From Branchiostoma floridae (Eukaryota > Chordata > Leptocardii > Amphioxiformes > Branchiostomatidae): a DNA stretch of 64,000 nucleotides. The first letter of the stretch is position 1, and every line of letters starts with the position of its first letter. The notes under the pieces were generated by a model, which saw only the letters and a program-made list of their open reading frames with translations, did no database searches and was not told the DNA's origin. The DNA is taken from NCBI RefSeq assembly GCF_000003815.2, contig NC_049992.1:6202461-6266460 (forward strand), in the 5' to 3' direction. The position numbers and the translations under genes were made by a program. Shown in pieces: positions 10,411 to 22,137 of the stretch.

Positions 10411-13400
10411 ATGGCTGCCACGGAAAGTATCGTGGCAAGTCAAGAGGTGAATGTTTCAATGGACATTTTGGATGGCAAGCAAACTCTCCTTGAAGTAGTG
10501 GAAGAGGTTGAAGGGCAGTCGCAGGAACTAGCCAATCACGGTAGAGATGGCTTATCTACACCAGAGGCAAGAGGAGATGGGCAAAGTTTTCTGCCCAATC
10601 AGGAGAGAGATGGCAAGAATGGCGCAACCAGCCAAGTACGGCCAGCGAATCATCACGCGGACAGAAACCAGCCCTTGGGCAGAGGACACTTCAAACGTCG
10701 ACATGCCAGCTCGTCCCACTTCAAACGCGGGGGGCCTCACCACTTGAAGTGGAGACGAAAAACGGTGGAAACAGAGCCGATCGTGCTACCTAGTGACTTC
10801 TTGCTGGGTGGGAACATCACCGATCCACTCAACCTCAACAGCATGCAGGATGAAGAAGTGAACCGGATGCTGAATGCTAAAACACCGACGTCTTCTCCCC
10901 TCCCAAACCGTACCGTAGTAGGCGACGTGGGCCTCATAATTCCAGGTGATGTCACGGACCCCTTGCATCTGAATCAGACTCCAAGAAGCGGAAAAAAGAG
11001 GAGGCACAAGCGCAGGCGGAGAAGAAGCGAGGGGGATTTGGACGACTCGGAACATTACATCGACGAGGAAGCAACGGAAGGGATCACGACAGGGTGTAAA
11101 CCTCTTGTCATGGACTCAAAGGAATCTTTCTCTAAAGAAGGCTGTCCGGAGCATATTCCAGAAGGAAAGGACAAGGAAAAGGAAAGAGTCTCACCAAAGG
11201 ACAAAGTGTCACCCGTCTCGTTTTCCCACGGTCACAAGCGGACGCGACACAACAGCGGAAGAACAGATGATGGACAGGTTACACCAGTCTCCGATACAAA
11301 TCACACTCCAAAACGTAGGTCCAAAAGTGGGGAGAAGGAAATGATTCCGATGGAGGAAATTGTCTCTCCGGTCATATCTCCAGACCACGAGAAAAGAAGA
11401 GGCGTCGAGCCAACGAGGATCGTGTCCCGTGCCCTACTCATTGAAAACCATCCGTCGACAAAAGAGCACCGTTCGCACCGGCGCACTCCTGACAAGGGCA
11501 GAGGCAACCATGTCGGTAGTCAGCACAAGAAACAACCGGAACAGGGGGCGCCATCGGCCCCACACTTTCGCCCCAAAGACCAGGTTTTCCAATATGGCAA
11601 CTACGACCGTTACTATGGTTACCGCAACCCCGCTAAGGAGGAAGATGTCCGCCTGAGTTATTTCAGACCAGATTGGTTCAAGAACTTGGATGTTCTGGAC
11701 ATTGGGTGCAACGCTGGACACCTAACGCTTAGCATAGCGAGAGACTATGCTCCGAGGAAGATAGTAGGAATGGACATAGACCAGAATCTCATCCGCGTGG
11801 CACGGCGCAACATTAGACACTACCTTGCTCCCGAGGCGCGGGATTCCTTCCCGGTTTCCATGGCGATACAGTATGGTCCAATGGCAGCGGGGGGGCTTGT
11901 TGGAGATCAAGTGGCAACACAATTTCCGAACAATGTGTTTTTCACTCAGGTGAGTCAAAGCCTTATCTTACAAATAAGTTACAATAGTAGAATTTTAGAT
12001 AGCAGCACTGAAGAATTTTTCCTCGCAAGGAAGAAAGACAACGTTACAGTTTATTCACATTCTGCTTTTGGCAGTAATAACCACATTTACAGTTTCTAAT
12101 TTGAAATTGTGTATGATGCACTAGGTTAAGAATAAATGGAAGGTCCCTAACTCATGTGAACAGTTCCCGTCTAGACCTGATGCTAAGTACATGTTCAGAC
12201 ATGTTCATGTCTCACATTTATGATTGCATCGCGCTGCGCACGCATGCACAATTCAAACTGTGTGAACAGTTTTAGTGAACAGTTTTACATTTTATAGCAA
12301 ATGACATTTTGACTGACTTCTTGTACTTTGTAGATGGAAAAAAAAATCGTACAATTATGCAAAATGTTGCTGAAATATTTATTCCCGAGTATATACTTAT
12401 AGATGTATCTGAAGAATTACTGGTGGTATTTATAGTTAAGCCTTCAGGTGTATTTGTTAATACAAAAGCAATAATTTTTACATGCCAAGCAAAGAGATGT
12501 TAGACAGAAAAATCTGGGAAAATTATTTTCAAAGCTATTTCCCAGAAGGCTAGATCAATTTTGAAGAATTTCAATAGACGTAATAGGTGACCATACAGTC
12601 ATTTAAAAATGATTTATCTATCTATTGCTACTATACTGTGTATCAGCAGAAGAATGTAAAAGTCGTTACTAGTAAGTGTCTCAATGACGTTTCATGGCTG
12701 ACAAATAATTGACCTGATTTGACATGCTAGAAGTGTCATTGGGAGGCATGTTGTAGTTCCACATATAGTTGGAAGGTGGCACTTCTATACCATCAAAGAA
12801 AAACATCTGTAACATGATGAAAAGATTATCATGTCAAGAATTGCTTTTTGGAAGGGTACAATATTGGGGCCTGTAACTCATTTCAAAGTAAGAACCTTCA
12901 GATGTTTAGTCAGCAACTTCAACCACATGACCACAGTGCTAACCAAGTGTTGTGATATCTTCCAGGCCAACTACGTCCCCGACAGTGACTCGCGCGTACA
13001 GTCGCAGCAGCCGGAGTATGACGTGATACTGGCCCTCAGCCTCACAAAGTGGATCCACCTGAACTGGGGCGATGCCGCCATGAAGCGCACCTTCCAGCGA
13101 GTCTTCCGCCAGCTCCGCCCGGGAGGGCGCTTCATCGTGGAACCCCAGCCGTGGAAGTCGTACGGACGCAAGAAGAAACTGACGGTAATTGATACACCAC
13201 TAATTAGGGCTGGGTACCGGTACAGTGTACCGGTACAAAACCGTTTTTTCTTATTGGACCGGTCCAGAAAAACTGGACCAGAAAAAAATCAGTGGACCTG
13301 ATGTTGGACCTCTTAAAATAAGCAGATTATGTAATCAGGAATTTACACATTTTGGGGCTTACCGGTCGAAGAAAATAACAAGAGCGAAGCAGAGTATACC

Positions 13401-16400
13401 TTATAGTCATTTCCGCTAAGTTTTACAGAGGCAGTTAGCCTTGTAGGATTTTAGAATGAATATGGGAGTCAAATACTCCACAAAACATACTTCTTTGTAG
13501 CGAAATGGTCCATAATTTCGAGTATCGTCCATTCACATGTTTTCACATACAGAATCAGGTTCAGGTCCGGACCTGGACCTGATCCTCTGGACCTGAACCG
13601 GATAATAATTGGACCTGAATTTTCTGTACCGGTACCCACCCCTACCGCTAATGGTAGTAAACTGTAGAATTGCATGACCTACTCAGGGTTAGACAAATTC
13701 ACCCCCATGAAACTCCTTTTCCGCCGTACGCCGAAAATATCGCCGTACCCGCTAAAAAATATCGCCGTACCCGCTAGGCTCGCCGTACCCGCTAAAAAAT
13801 ATCGCCGTACCCTAAAAATCTCGCCGTACCCGTCCCTTTCCGCCGTACGGAATAGCCGGCCACATGGCATACCCACACGAAGGTCGCATCTAAATACCCT
13901 GTACGGCGACGATACACGGTCTCATATAGCCTATGCTATGGGAAACATTCCTGGCCACCACTCTGAGGAGTGGCGTTGTACAAATCGCGCCCAATGTTGA
14001 GAACACTTCTGCAAACTTTGGTGAGAAGCGGTCTGGAGCGCCCGAGAAACCCGGAAGTGAGTTTCGCATCAACGTCAGCGCTTTTCGAAGGGGACGAAAT
14101 CGGTAGACAATTAATTTAGTAACGTTACGTATTTCACAATTTCATTCATTGTATTGTATTGTACTGATATGGCGTGTCCCTTTTATTCCTACCCTCTTAG
14201 TTCATTATTTGGCTAGGGAGTTCCTGCAACGTTTCCCATTGCAGGGATTTAACGTATAAGTTATATCCCATTTTAAGTGTGGAAGGCGAGGTTGGTGATC
14301 ATGACAATGACTCTCTATAAGGAGAAGTGTTAATACAATGTAGCAATCCATAATATACATTTTTGCTGATTTTTCCAAGTCCTCATTGTAGTAAGACGGT
14401 CATTTTTACCTTTGGAAGCAAATGGTGAGTAAAGCAGTGATAATTAAATTGATTTATTTACAGATATCTTACTTAGCACCTTATACAATGCACCCTTATT
14501 GCTGCTTATGTTTCACTCTCAAGGCCCCCCCATCAACGTTTAACTCCACAGAGTCACAGGAATATGAGTGGGATGATATTGACATCTGCATGAGGTAACA
14601 TAGTTATCTGTCCAGTTGGACTTTATGCATCTTATGTTGTCAGAATATGATACAGAATCATTGTGGTTTCATTTGCACAATTACATCTAATGTAGTGTTG
14701 CAGCAACGCTGAAAAGTTGAGATAAAGCAATGCTTTGTATGGTACTTTGTTTATGTTTCAGTTCTGGTTCCTGCTGAATGAGTTTAGTTGAGTTGTTACT
14801 GCTGTACCAGTTAATATAAAATTCTTTAAATCCATTTTTGCATTCATTCATGATATATTTCAGTATCTTTAATTCTCCTGCAGATTTAGACCTAGTAGGA
14901 CATTATATTGTAAGAATAGAAAGGAAATCTAGTAATGAAAAAGAAGTAGTCTGTGCATATTGAGAACATTCTTGTCTGAAATGTGTACCATACATTCATT
15001 AGCAACTCTTCTATAATGAGGCTAAAGTTGGACTCAATTGCTAGTATGACTTTAATATATTAAATAGGGCACCTGTGTGTTGTATATAGCTACATACTGG
15101 CTTCGTATGCTTTATGATAATGATGATGACCATTTTTTTCCATTTTCATTTAGAATGAATGGATGGGAAGCCAAATGTCACTCAATATGGTGTTTCTTGG
15201 TGCTGATAGCGAAGAAGCAGACTATCAATTATCTTAATATGCAAACATAGACTGCTAATTTGTACAAAAGGTGCAACAATATGTACAATATGCAGAACTC
15301 AAAATAAAAGTAGTGATTTAGACATGTGCATGTAAATAGATGTTCTCTAATGTTCTCAATACAAATGTATTGTACAATATATACACAGAAGCAAATGAAT
15401 AAATAAAGCTCAACTGTAAATGTTGCACTTCTGTCTTGGCCTTCTGTATGTTGTGAGGGATCTTCACATGTATTTACTGGTGGTGGTGGATCTTCACATG
15501 TCTTCACTGGTGTTGGGGGATCTTCACCTGTATTCACTGGTGGTGGTGGATCTTCACATGTCTTCACTGGTGTTGGGGGATCTTCACCTGTATTCACTGG
15601 TGGTGGTGGATCTTCACATGACTTCACTGGTGTTCACGGGGGGATCTTCATATGTTACTGAATATTTACTGGTGTTGGGGGATCTTCACCTGTGTTCACT
15701 GGTGTTGGGGGATCTTCACCTGTATTCACTGGTGGTGGTGGATCTTCACATGTCTTCACTGGTGTTGGGGGATCTTCATATGTTACTGAATATTTACTGG
15801 TGTTGGGGGATCTTCATATGTTACTGAATATTTACTGGTGTTGGGGGATCTTCACCTGTGTTCACTGGTATTGGGGGGTCTTCATATGTATTCACTGGTG
15901 GGTGGAGAGTCATATGTATTTACTGGTGGTAGGGATCTCCATCTGCACTCATTTGTGGTGGTGACCCAGGTGTGAGGGTGACTGAACTGATAATGGAATA
16001 TCTGCGATTGTGTACAAATTCCATGTTTGTGCTACTCTCCAAGCAGAGGTTAGGCGCCGGCTGTTTATTTTTTAAAACTTTTTTAGGTGTTTTTATTGGG
16101 CTTTCTATTTTGTACCATTTTCTTGATGTCTCGTGTTAGGTCAAAAAATGGAAAGCTCGCTGAAGACGCCTAAAAAGGTGAACTTGAAAAAGGAGCCTAA
16201 CCTCTGTCAAGTTGGAGAGTATGTTTGTGCTACAATCTCATCTTATCAAATCGCCACACATTGCAGTAAACATAATTCGACTATGGTTGAGTCCACTAGC
16301 CCTTTATCTCACACCACCCTCCATTACTATACCCCACCAAGACCCCTGTAAACAGACACTACTAGTATATTTATCCTGAACAGAGACAGTCGCCCAGACT

Positions 16401-19103
16401 GCTGTTTATTACCTGTTGTTTCTTATTATAACGAACTGGCAATAGTTGTCACCGTTTGTTCCTGTAAGACCGGATAGTTTAAGTTTACTTAACGTTTCAT
16501 CAACCTTCAAAGTTGACAGTATCCGTCTGCTGAAAAGGGTTCAAGTCAAGTTTGTCACCACAGACGACTGTCACTTCCGGGTTACGCCGAATCTCCGCTT
16601 CTCTACAGACCGCTTCTCACCAAAGTTTGCAGAAGTGTTCTCAACATTGGGCGCGATTTGTACAACGCCACTCCGCAGAGTGGTGGCCAGGAATGTTTCC
16701 CATAGCATAGGCTATATGAGACCGTGTATCGTCGCCGTACAGGGTATTTAGATGCGACCTTCGTGTGGGTATGCCCTGTGGCCGGCTATTCCGTACGGCG
16801 GAAAGGGACGGGTACGGCGAGATTTTTAGGGTACGGCGATATTTTTTAGCGGGTACGGCGAGCCTAGCGGGTACGGCGATATTTTTTAGCGGGTACGGCG
16901 ATATTTTCGGCGTACGGCGGAAAAGGAGTTTCATGGGGGTGAAATTTTCATAAATTCACTTGTCGTATCAGGCAAGTAGATATAAGATTTACTTGCCCGA
17001 ACTAACTTTTCACTTGTCCGGACATTTAAATGACAATTGTATTTTCAATTCCATCAATGGAATTCTTTAATTGTTGTCTCTATATTTCTGTGTTGACCAA
17101 TGCTTGATGCCATGACTGAAAGGTAACAAGTATATGAAAATCTCTTTCATGGAATAATCTTTTTTGCCTGATTGGAGAAACTGTTGCTGTAGAAGGACTT
17201 GGAAACTGGCAATTGAACAGTATAGCGATGTGACTTTGAAGAGAGCCTTGTGTTGCCCTGAAAGGCTCTCAGTAGAGGGACAAGTAGTAAGACTAAGAGA
17301 TAATTGGAGCAATAGCCATGGAAGTACCGGTAAAAAAGGGACAGGGATGAAATATTTCGCCTGTGGGAGAGAGGGTCAAGCTTAGATGCTAACTGATTGC
17401 CAATGGCCATACAAATTCTTCTTTGAATAATTCTTCTTTGAAATTCTTTCTGTGGCCATATTATAAGGAATACAATGAATATGTACTCATTTTCATAGGG
17501 GGATTTTTCTTATTTCTTGACAGGAACGGATCTTCACCAACTACAAGCAGATCCAGTTCCGCCCCCACCAGTTTGTGGCCTACCTCCTGTCAGCAGAGGT
17601 CGGCTTCAGCAGCTGCAGACAGCTGGAGGGGCCACGCAACAAGTCTAAAGGTGAGGGGGCACGGAGAGAGGGAGGGGGGGAGTAAGGGAGGCAGTGAATG
17701 AGTGAGTGAATGAATGTCAGTACATGTAAGTGTCAGTGAGGTAGTGTCCAAATGTGTCATTGAGTGAGCATCGTTGAGTAAGTGAATGAGTGAAGGAGTG
17801 TCATTGAGGGAGTGTCATTGAGGGAGTGAGTGAGTGAGTGAGTGAGTGAGTGAGTGAGTGAGTGAGTGAGTGAGTGAGTGAGTGAGAGTGAGTGTCTGAG
17901 TGAGTGAGTGAGTGAATAACAATAAGTGAGTGAAGGAGTGTCATTGAGTGAGTGAGTGAATGTCAGAAGGTTTCAGTGAGTTAGCGTCTGAATGAGGCAG
18001 TGAGTGAGTGAGTGTCATTTAGTAAGTGAAGGAGAGTCATTGAGTGAGTGTCATTGAGTGAGTGAGTGAATGAAGGAGAGTCATTGATTGAGTGAGTGAG
18101 TGAGTGAATGAAGGAGAGTCATTGAGTGAGTGAGTGAGTGAGTGAGTGAGTGAGTCATTGAGTGAGTGAGTGAGGGAGTGAGTGAATATCAGTGGATGTC
18201 AGTGAGTTAGTGTCTAAATGAGTGAGTGTCAGTGAGGGAGAGTGTCAGTGAGTAAGTGGGAGTCATTGAGTGGGTGTCATTGATTTGATTTGATTTGATT
18301 TATTGGAATTGCGACAATACAATACTCGCGGATCACAGGCAGCAGTAGACTGGTTTTGTGATCCACACATCAATACGTATACATATAAACATTACATTAA
18401 TACACTGAAAAGATAGAGCATTGGTTAAAAACTATTAACGTTAAGTACAATAAATCTACATTCAGGATGTGATCTAAAATATAAATTAGGCACTCAAGGT
18501 TCGTAATCTCTGCTTGAACATACTGAGGCTTTGGGCTTGCTTTACTGATTGCGGCAGTTCATTCCAAAGTCGGGAAGCATAAGGGATGAAGGTAGATCTG
18601 TACGTCTGGGTCCTACAGCGAGGAAGGTGTAGGTGCGTGGAGTTACGGAGTTGTAAACGCGTGGCTCTATGCTCTCCTTGGGTGGTCGGTATCAGTGGTT
18701 GCAGATTAGGGGGGACTAAGCCGTTTACAAGTTTTAAGTGAGTGAGTGAGTGAGTGAGTGAGTGAGTAAAGGAGAGTCATTGAGCGGATGTCATTGATTG
18801 AGTGAGTGAGGGATATGAGTGGGTGTCAGTGAGTTAGTGACTGAATGAGTAAGTGTCAGTGTGTGATTGAGTGAGTGAGTGAGTGAAGGAGAGTGTCATT
18901 GAGCGGGTGTCATTGAGTGAGTGAGTGTGTCATTGACTGAGTGAGGGATTGATTGAGTACATTTGTTGTATTAGAACTTTTCCTGATTGCTTGTTTTGTA
19001 TTGCGTGTCTTGTGAGAAAACTAACCTGTTCTTTTTCTTTCTTTGCCCAGGTTTCCACCGACCAGTCTACATGTTGACCAAGTCTCCGGCTGCTCCCCCA
19101 TGA
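10411..19103 (+). CDS. MEPCE: 7SK snRNA methylphosphate capping enzyme (MEPCE/BCDIN3), complete
   Basis: Four coding exons join in phase: 10411-11949, 12966-13184, 17524-17650 and 19051-19103 (stop TGA), giving 645 aa (human 689). The enzyme methylates the gamma-phosphate at the 5' end of 7SK RNA with S-adenosylmethionine and, with LARP7, stabilises the 7SK snRNP that holds P-TEFb. The N-terminal ~390 residues are disordered, with a conserved [14 protein letters not shown] motif (130-143) and an Arg-rich tract near [12 protein letters not shown]. The Bin3 methyltransferase follows: YYGYRN, SAM motif [13 protein letters not shown] (428-439), MDID (454-457), [13 protein letters not shown] and EPQPW in exon 2, and GFHRPVY at the C-terminus. 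A large first exon plus small catalytic exons matches the vertebrate gene as I recall it. Nothing essential looks missing. Confidence 0.95.
13206..13645. mobile_element. Palindromic MITE with GGTACCGGTAC ends, MEPCE intron 2
   Basis: The left end gggctgggtaccggtaca mirrors the right end tgtaccggtacccacccc. The interior is rich in short inverted pieces such as ggaccggtccagaaaaactg. Partial relatives lie at 7590-7690 and 24580-24640. There is no open frame of note. Confidence 0.7.
13698..14035 (+). repeat. Left arm of 338-bp near-perfect inverted repeat
   Basis: The arm equals the reverse complement of 16606-16943 over 338 bp with two substitutions (near 13867 and 13966) and no indel by my alignment. 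It starts with a short tandem array of the core cgccgtacccgctaaaaaat and ends in a unique segment containing an ATG at 13994. The similarity stops sharply at both ends. Confidence 0.9.
13994..14119 (+). other. Possible first exon of an unrecognised small gene inside the inverted-repeat element
   Basis: An open frame begins [20 protein letters not shown] and runs to TAG at 14117, or splices at ATCG|gtagac (14103). The start is Arg/Leu-rich without acidic residues, like a mitochondrial presequence. Possible follow-on exons are 14396-14424 (acceptor gtaag, donor gtgagt) and about 14522-14595 (reading [20 protein letters not shown], donor gtaaca); the phases can be made to agree. An AATAAA lies near 15400. 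I recognise no family, and it could be chance. Confidence 0.22.
15460..15965. repeat. 30-bp minisatellite, MEPCE intron 2
   Basis: Units of about 30 bp with the core ttcactggtgttgggggatc and a variable tail (ttcacctgta, ttcacatgtc, ttcatatgtt) repeat roughly 16 times. Because 30 is a multiple of three, both strands carry long artificial open frames of 10-residue repeats. These are not genes. Confidence 0.92.
16033..16221. mobile_element. 189-bp palindromic MITE with 9-bp target duplication
   Basis: The ends tactctccaagcagaggtta and cctctgtcaagttggagagta are inverted repeats, and the interior is largely self-complementary. The 9-mer tgtttgtgc flanks both sides (16024-16032 and 16222-16230). 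A relative is at 36537-36730. The 9-bp duplication is typical of Mutator-like elements, but the superfamily is inference. Confidence 0.8.
16606..16943 (-). repeat. Right arm of 338-bp near-perfect inverted repeat
   Basis: This is the mirror of 13698-14035. On the minus strand it carries the same ATG but meets a stop after 14 codons ([14 protein letters not shown]), because identity ends just there. With the left arm it encloses 2570 bp containing the minisatellite and a smaller MITE. Confidence 0.9.
17695..18956. repeat. TGAG/GTGA microsatellite field, MEPCE intron 3
   Basis: Long runs of gtgagtga alternate with degenerate phrases such as gagtgtcattgag. The field lies between the third and fourth coding exons of MEPCE. 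A LINE fragment (18279-18738) splits it, with the same microsatellite on both sides. Confidence 0.93.
18279..18738 (-). mobile_element. 5'-truncated non-LTR retrotransposon, 3' end
   Basis: The minus strand encodes the C-terminal tail typical of CR1/L2/Jockey-type reverse transcriptase ORFs: [20 protein letters not shown], then a FKQRLR stretch and a stop. The 3' end is an (AAATC)n tail, seen as tgatttgatttgatttg at 18280-18300. It is truncated at 18738, where the microsatellite resumes. Confidence 0.8.
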
Positions 19104-20741
19104 GAACATGAGCAGTACTGCAGACTGCGCTGCCACTGATCCAATTCAAAACAGCTTAAGATTCAAAATCACAATAGTCACCTTCGAAGTCTAAGTTTTT
19201 CCTTCTTCTTTTCTTGTCTTACTTGAAGCCTTGTAGATATTGAAGAAAAACAAAGAATATTGCAAGCAAAATACAGTTTGTCAGTTGAGTAATGAGAATT
19301 ATGTTTTCTTGTTTTTTTGAACAATAGGATTTTGCTAGACACCGACCTCCATTACAAGATTCATCAGTTTATGACATAGATTGATAGAATGTTATCATTT
19401 CTGTGTCATCTTTATCTCAATGAAATGTTATTGGGGAAGAAACATCCATGTACAATTAACTGTGCAAGAACTTGAATGATAAAAGGTAGTAAAAAAAGGA
19501 AATTCTTCATCTTGTCTAAGGATAGACCAATTTCATTACTCCTCCCACCAAGGTGTATCTGTTCTCTTATTGGTTGAGATAGTTTTGATTGACAGGCCAA
19601 ATTTCAGAGTCAAAGGTCTCTCTCTATATATATATACATGCACATGTATATGTGATGATTGAATGAATCATTCTGTAAAAGTTGCAACCTTTATCAAAAG
19701 TCTTGAATCTTAATGAACTTCCAGTTAGAAATTAAAATGTCTACCAATTATGTAGCTTATGTTTTTGTTTTAAGTCCTTGTGACCAGTGAGCATCAAACT
19801 TCAATACAGCAACTTAGCTATATGTGTATAGTAAAGAATGAAGTTCTACATTGCCTAAATTACCAGAGATTAATGAAAAAATATATAAGAATGTCTGCTT
19901 ACCCCTTTAAATCAAGGACAATGGAAATGTTTTTTTATGTTATGTCTATTCAAAATTCAGAAAGGAAACAAAAAAGTTTATTTTTATGGCAGCTATGGAT
20001 CAGAAAGTGAAGTTTTATTTCTGTTTCTGGAGAAAGAAAAAGATATTTTTGTAGGCAATGAGAAAACATTGAGAGAAAAAAATGACTGGTAAGATAGGCA
20101 TTGTACCTTGTACTGCTGTGAAGTATTGTTTTTGCATCAATGGTACAGTTTAACTTTGAGTGCAAAGTTTTCATGGAGGCGTGGAAATAATTGAAACATG
20201 CACTTTTCAGAAACCAATGAAGTAAAAATCTAGTATCTTCCAATTGATTGGATTTTTAGGATTTCTCCAAAAAAAAATAACTGCCAATGGTTCAAAATTG
20301 AATGGCTTCTAAGATGTTAAAATACTGTTGCTAGGAAGAAATTTGAAGTCATTCCATGTTACTAAAGTTGTATAGTTTTTACTCCAATTCAGTGTCAAAC
20401 CCGTAACAGTATCACAGAAAAGTCCAGCAGTCTGTTAACTTCGTGATGTAAGGATATGTGGGTTGGTGGAAAAAGCAGTCCTGTCTAATCAGGTTGAACT
20501 GCACATTCTGCCGTCCTGACTTATAATTAAACCACTTTTTCCACCAACCCCGACATATTTGCCCTGGAGTAATTGTGTGGGCTAAATAAGAGGATTAAGA
20601 TACTGCTGAAGGTACAATTCATGTACTGATATGAAATGCTATAATTGATTATTGTCTCTGATGAGTGACAGATGACAGCAATATAATTAGAATGCTATCC
20701 CAATGTCGAAGTTCTCAATGACTGTTATTTCAAGCACCTGT

Positions 20742-20946
20742 TACTGTAAATGCATAAATGTTCGCGGTGGATTAATATTCGCGGTTTTCGCGGTGACCAC
20801 TTCACCGCGAACTTAAATCCACCGCGAAATTTTTTCTATTGTGGTATTAGGCTGCAGTCTATGGTGTAACCACGAAATTAAATCCACCGCGAAAAGTCCC
20901 GCTACCGCGAAATTAAATCCCCGCGAACTTAAATGCATTTACAGTA
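20742..20946. mobile_element. CTGTAAATGCA-ended MITE, copy 1
   Basis: The ends tactgtaaatgca and tgcatttacagta are inverted repeats, and the interior is rich in cgcggt/accgcg pairs (ttcgcggtggattaatattc). A flanking TA on both sides suggests a TA target duplication. Four more copies occur in the window. Confidence 0.88.
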
Positions 20947-21687
20947 TTAGATTCTGTTTTGTAATTTGTTGAAGTTTTTGGAAAGGCCTGATGGGTACTG
21001 TGCTCGCTTTTCATTCAGGTTTTAAGACTACAGAAATGGAACAACATATTCCGCTTTGTATAGCATACCCTGCCTCATGGCGTAACACACCAGGTTTGTA
21101 CTGAACAGTACAAGCTACAAATTTATTTGATCCACTCACTCTAGGAAAGACCCCTGCTCTTTTCGATAAGTGAGGTGGTTTCTTTCATATCAGAAGCTAT
21201 ACAGAACCATAACCTCTAGTTTAGGGTCTTGCCAAATAGATAACAATTACATCATATGCTGATACTTTCTCCAGCTTATCACTCTATATTTACAGGAAAC
21301 CGTGTGGAAGTTGAAAACTCCCTGCTGCAGTGCTTACACAACTGTAATGATATTCTCTGGGAACAAAAGATATGAGCATCATGGAAAGAGATTGGGCATG
21401 GTCTATATAGAGAAATTACTATTTTTGTTCTTCCACATATTCTTTGCCTTTGGAATCGACTTTTACAACACTTTGCAGCTTCTTTGTATGATTTTGAAGC
21501 GAATTTTTTTTTGGGGGGGGGGGGGGGGGGGAGGTTAACAGACAAAAATTGATGCGCATTTCAATGTCATCCATATATATAATCAAGTTGTAAGGCATTG
21601 CATTCGTCTTTTAGAAGGAACATAAAATAGGGGTTCAAGGAGGCACATAGAGCAGGTAAACAGCCTCATAATTTTTCTTGTCAGGTA

Positions 21688-21984
21688 AAGGTGGGGTCAC
21701 ACCTGCGTATATATTTAAGTCCTTATGAGGCGCACATGGGAGTATTTGGCTCCACAGGTCGTAAAAATAATAGAAATTGGACAAACGTAAACAGGTAACA
21801 TGTCAGACGAGTTAGCTGGGTTGCTAACCATACATATCGGTCAGCTAACTCATCTGGCATGTTGTGTTTCGATATTTGTCCAATTTGTACTATTTTTCCC
21901 ACGACCTGTGGAACCTGTAGAGACTAAGAGCGTTATACGCACCTCAAACGGACTTGAATATATACGCATGTGTGACCCCACCTT
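21688..21984. mobile_element. Palindromic MITE with AAGGTGGGGTCACAC ends
   Basis: aaggtggggtcacac (21688) mirrors gtgtgaccccacctt (21970). Internal mirrored pieces include acatgtcagacgagttagct against agctaactcatctggcatgt. It lies just upstream of NECAP and has no coding capacity. Confidence 0.85.
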
Positions 21985-22137
21985 AAACAACCTCATAATT
22001 ATTGGGTAACAGCTGGCTGCAATGATGCACAAAGGTGAAAACATAATCTCAACCGCTAGGAGGCGTTGTTGAACGGTCCTACCTCAGGAACACAATGGTT
22101 GCGTCCGTCTCCCACAATCCCCGTAAAGAGGTCCATG

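Larger units (their letters stand above)
19104..22134. other. MEPCE 3' UTR and MEPCE-NECAP intergenic region
   Basis: A candidate polyadenylation signal, attaaa, lies at 19731-19736. The rest holds no convincing gene: a foldback at about 20455-20551 (gggttggtggaaaaagc / ttttccaccaaccc), a MITE at 20742-20946, a poly-G run at 21513-21531, and a palindrome at 21688-21984. The NECAP promoter should lie just before 22135. Confidence 0.6.

Noticed and set aside
10547-11958. Other-frame and antisense open frames over MEPCE exon 1
   Set aside because: They are shadows of a GC-rich coding exon; the MEPCE frame is conserved with the family.
15229-15964. Glycine- and proline-rich open frames on both strands
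   Set aside because: They are produced by the 30-bp minisatellite, whose unit is a multiple of three.
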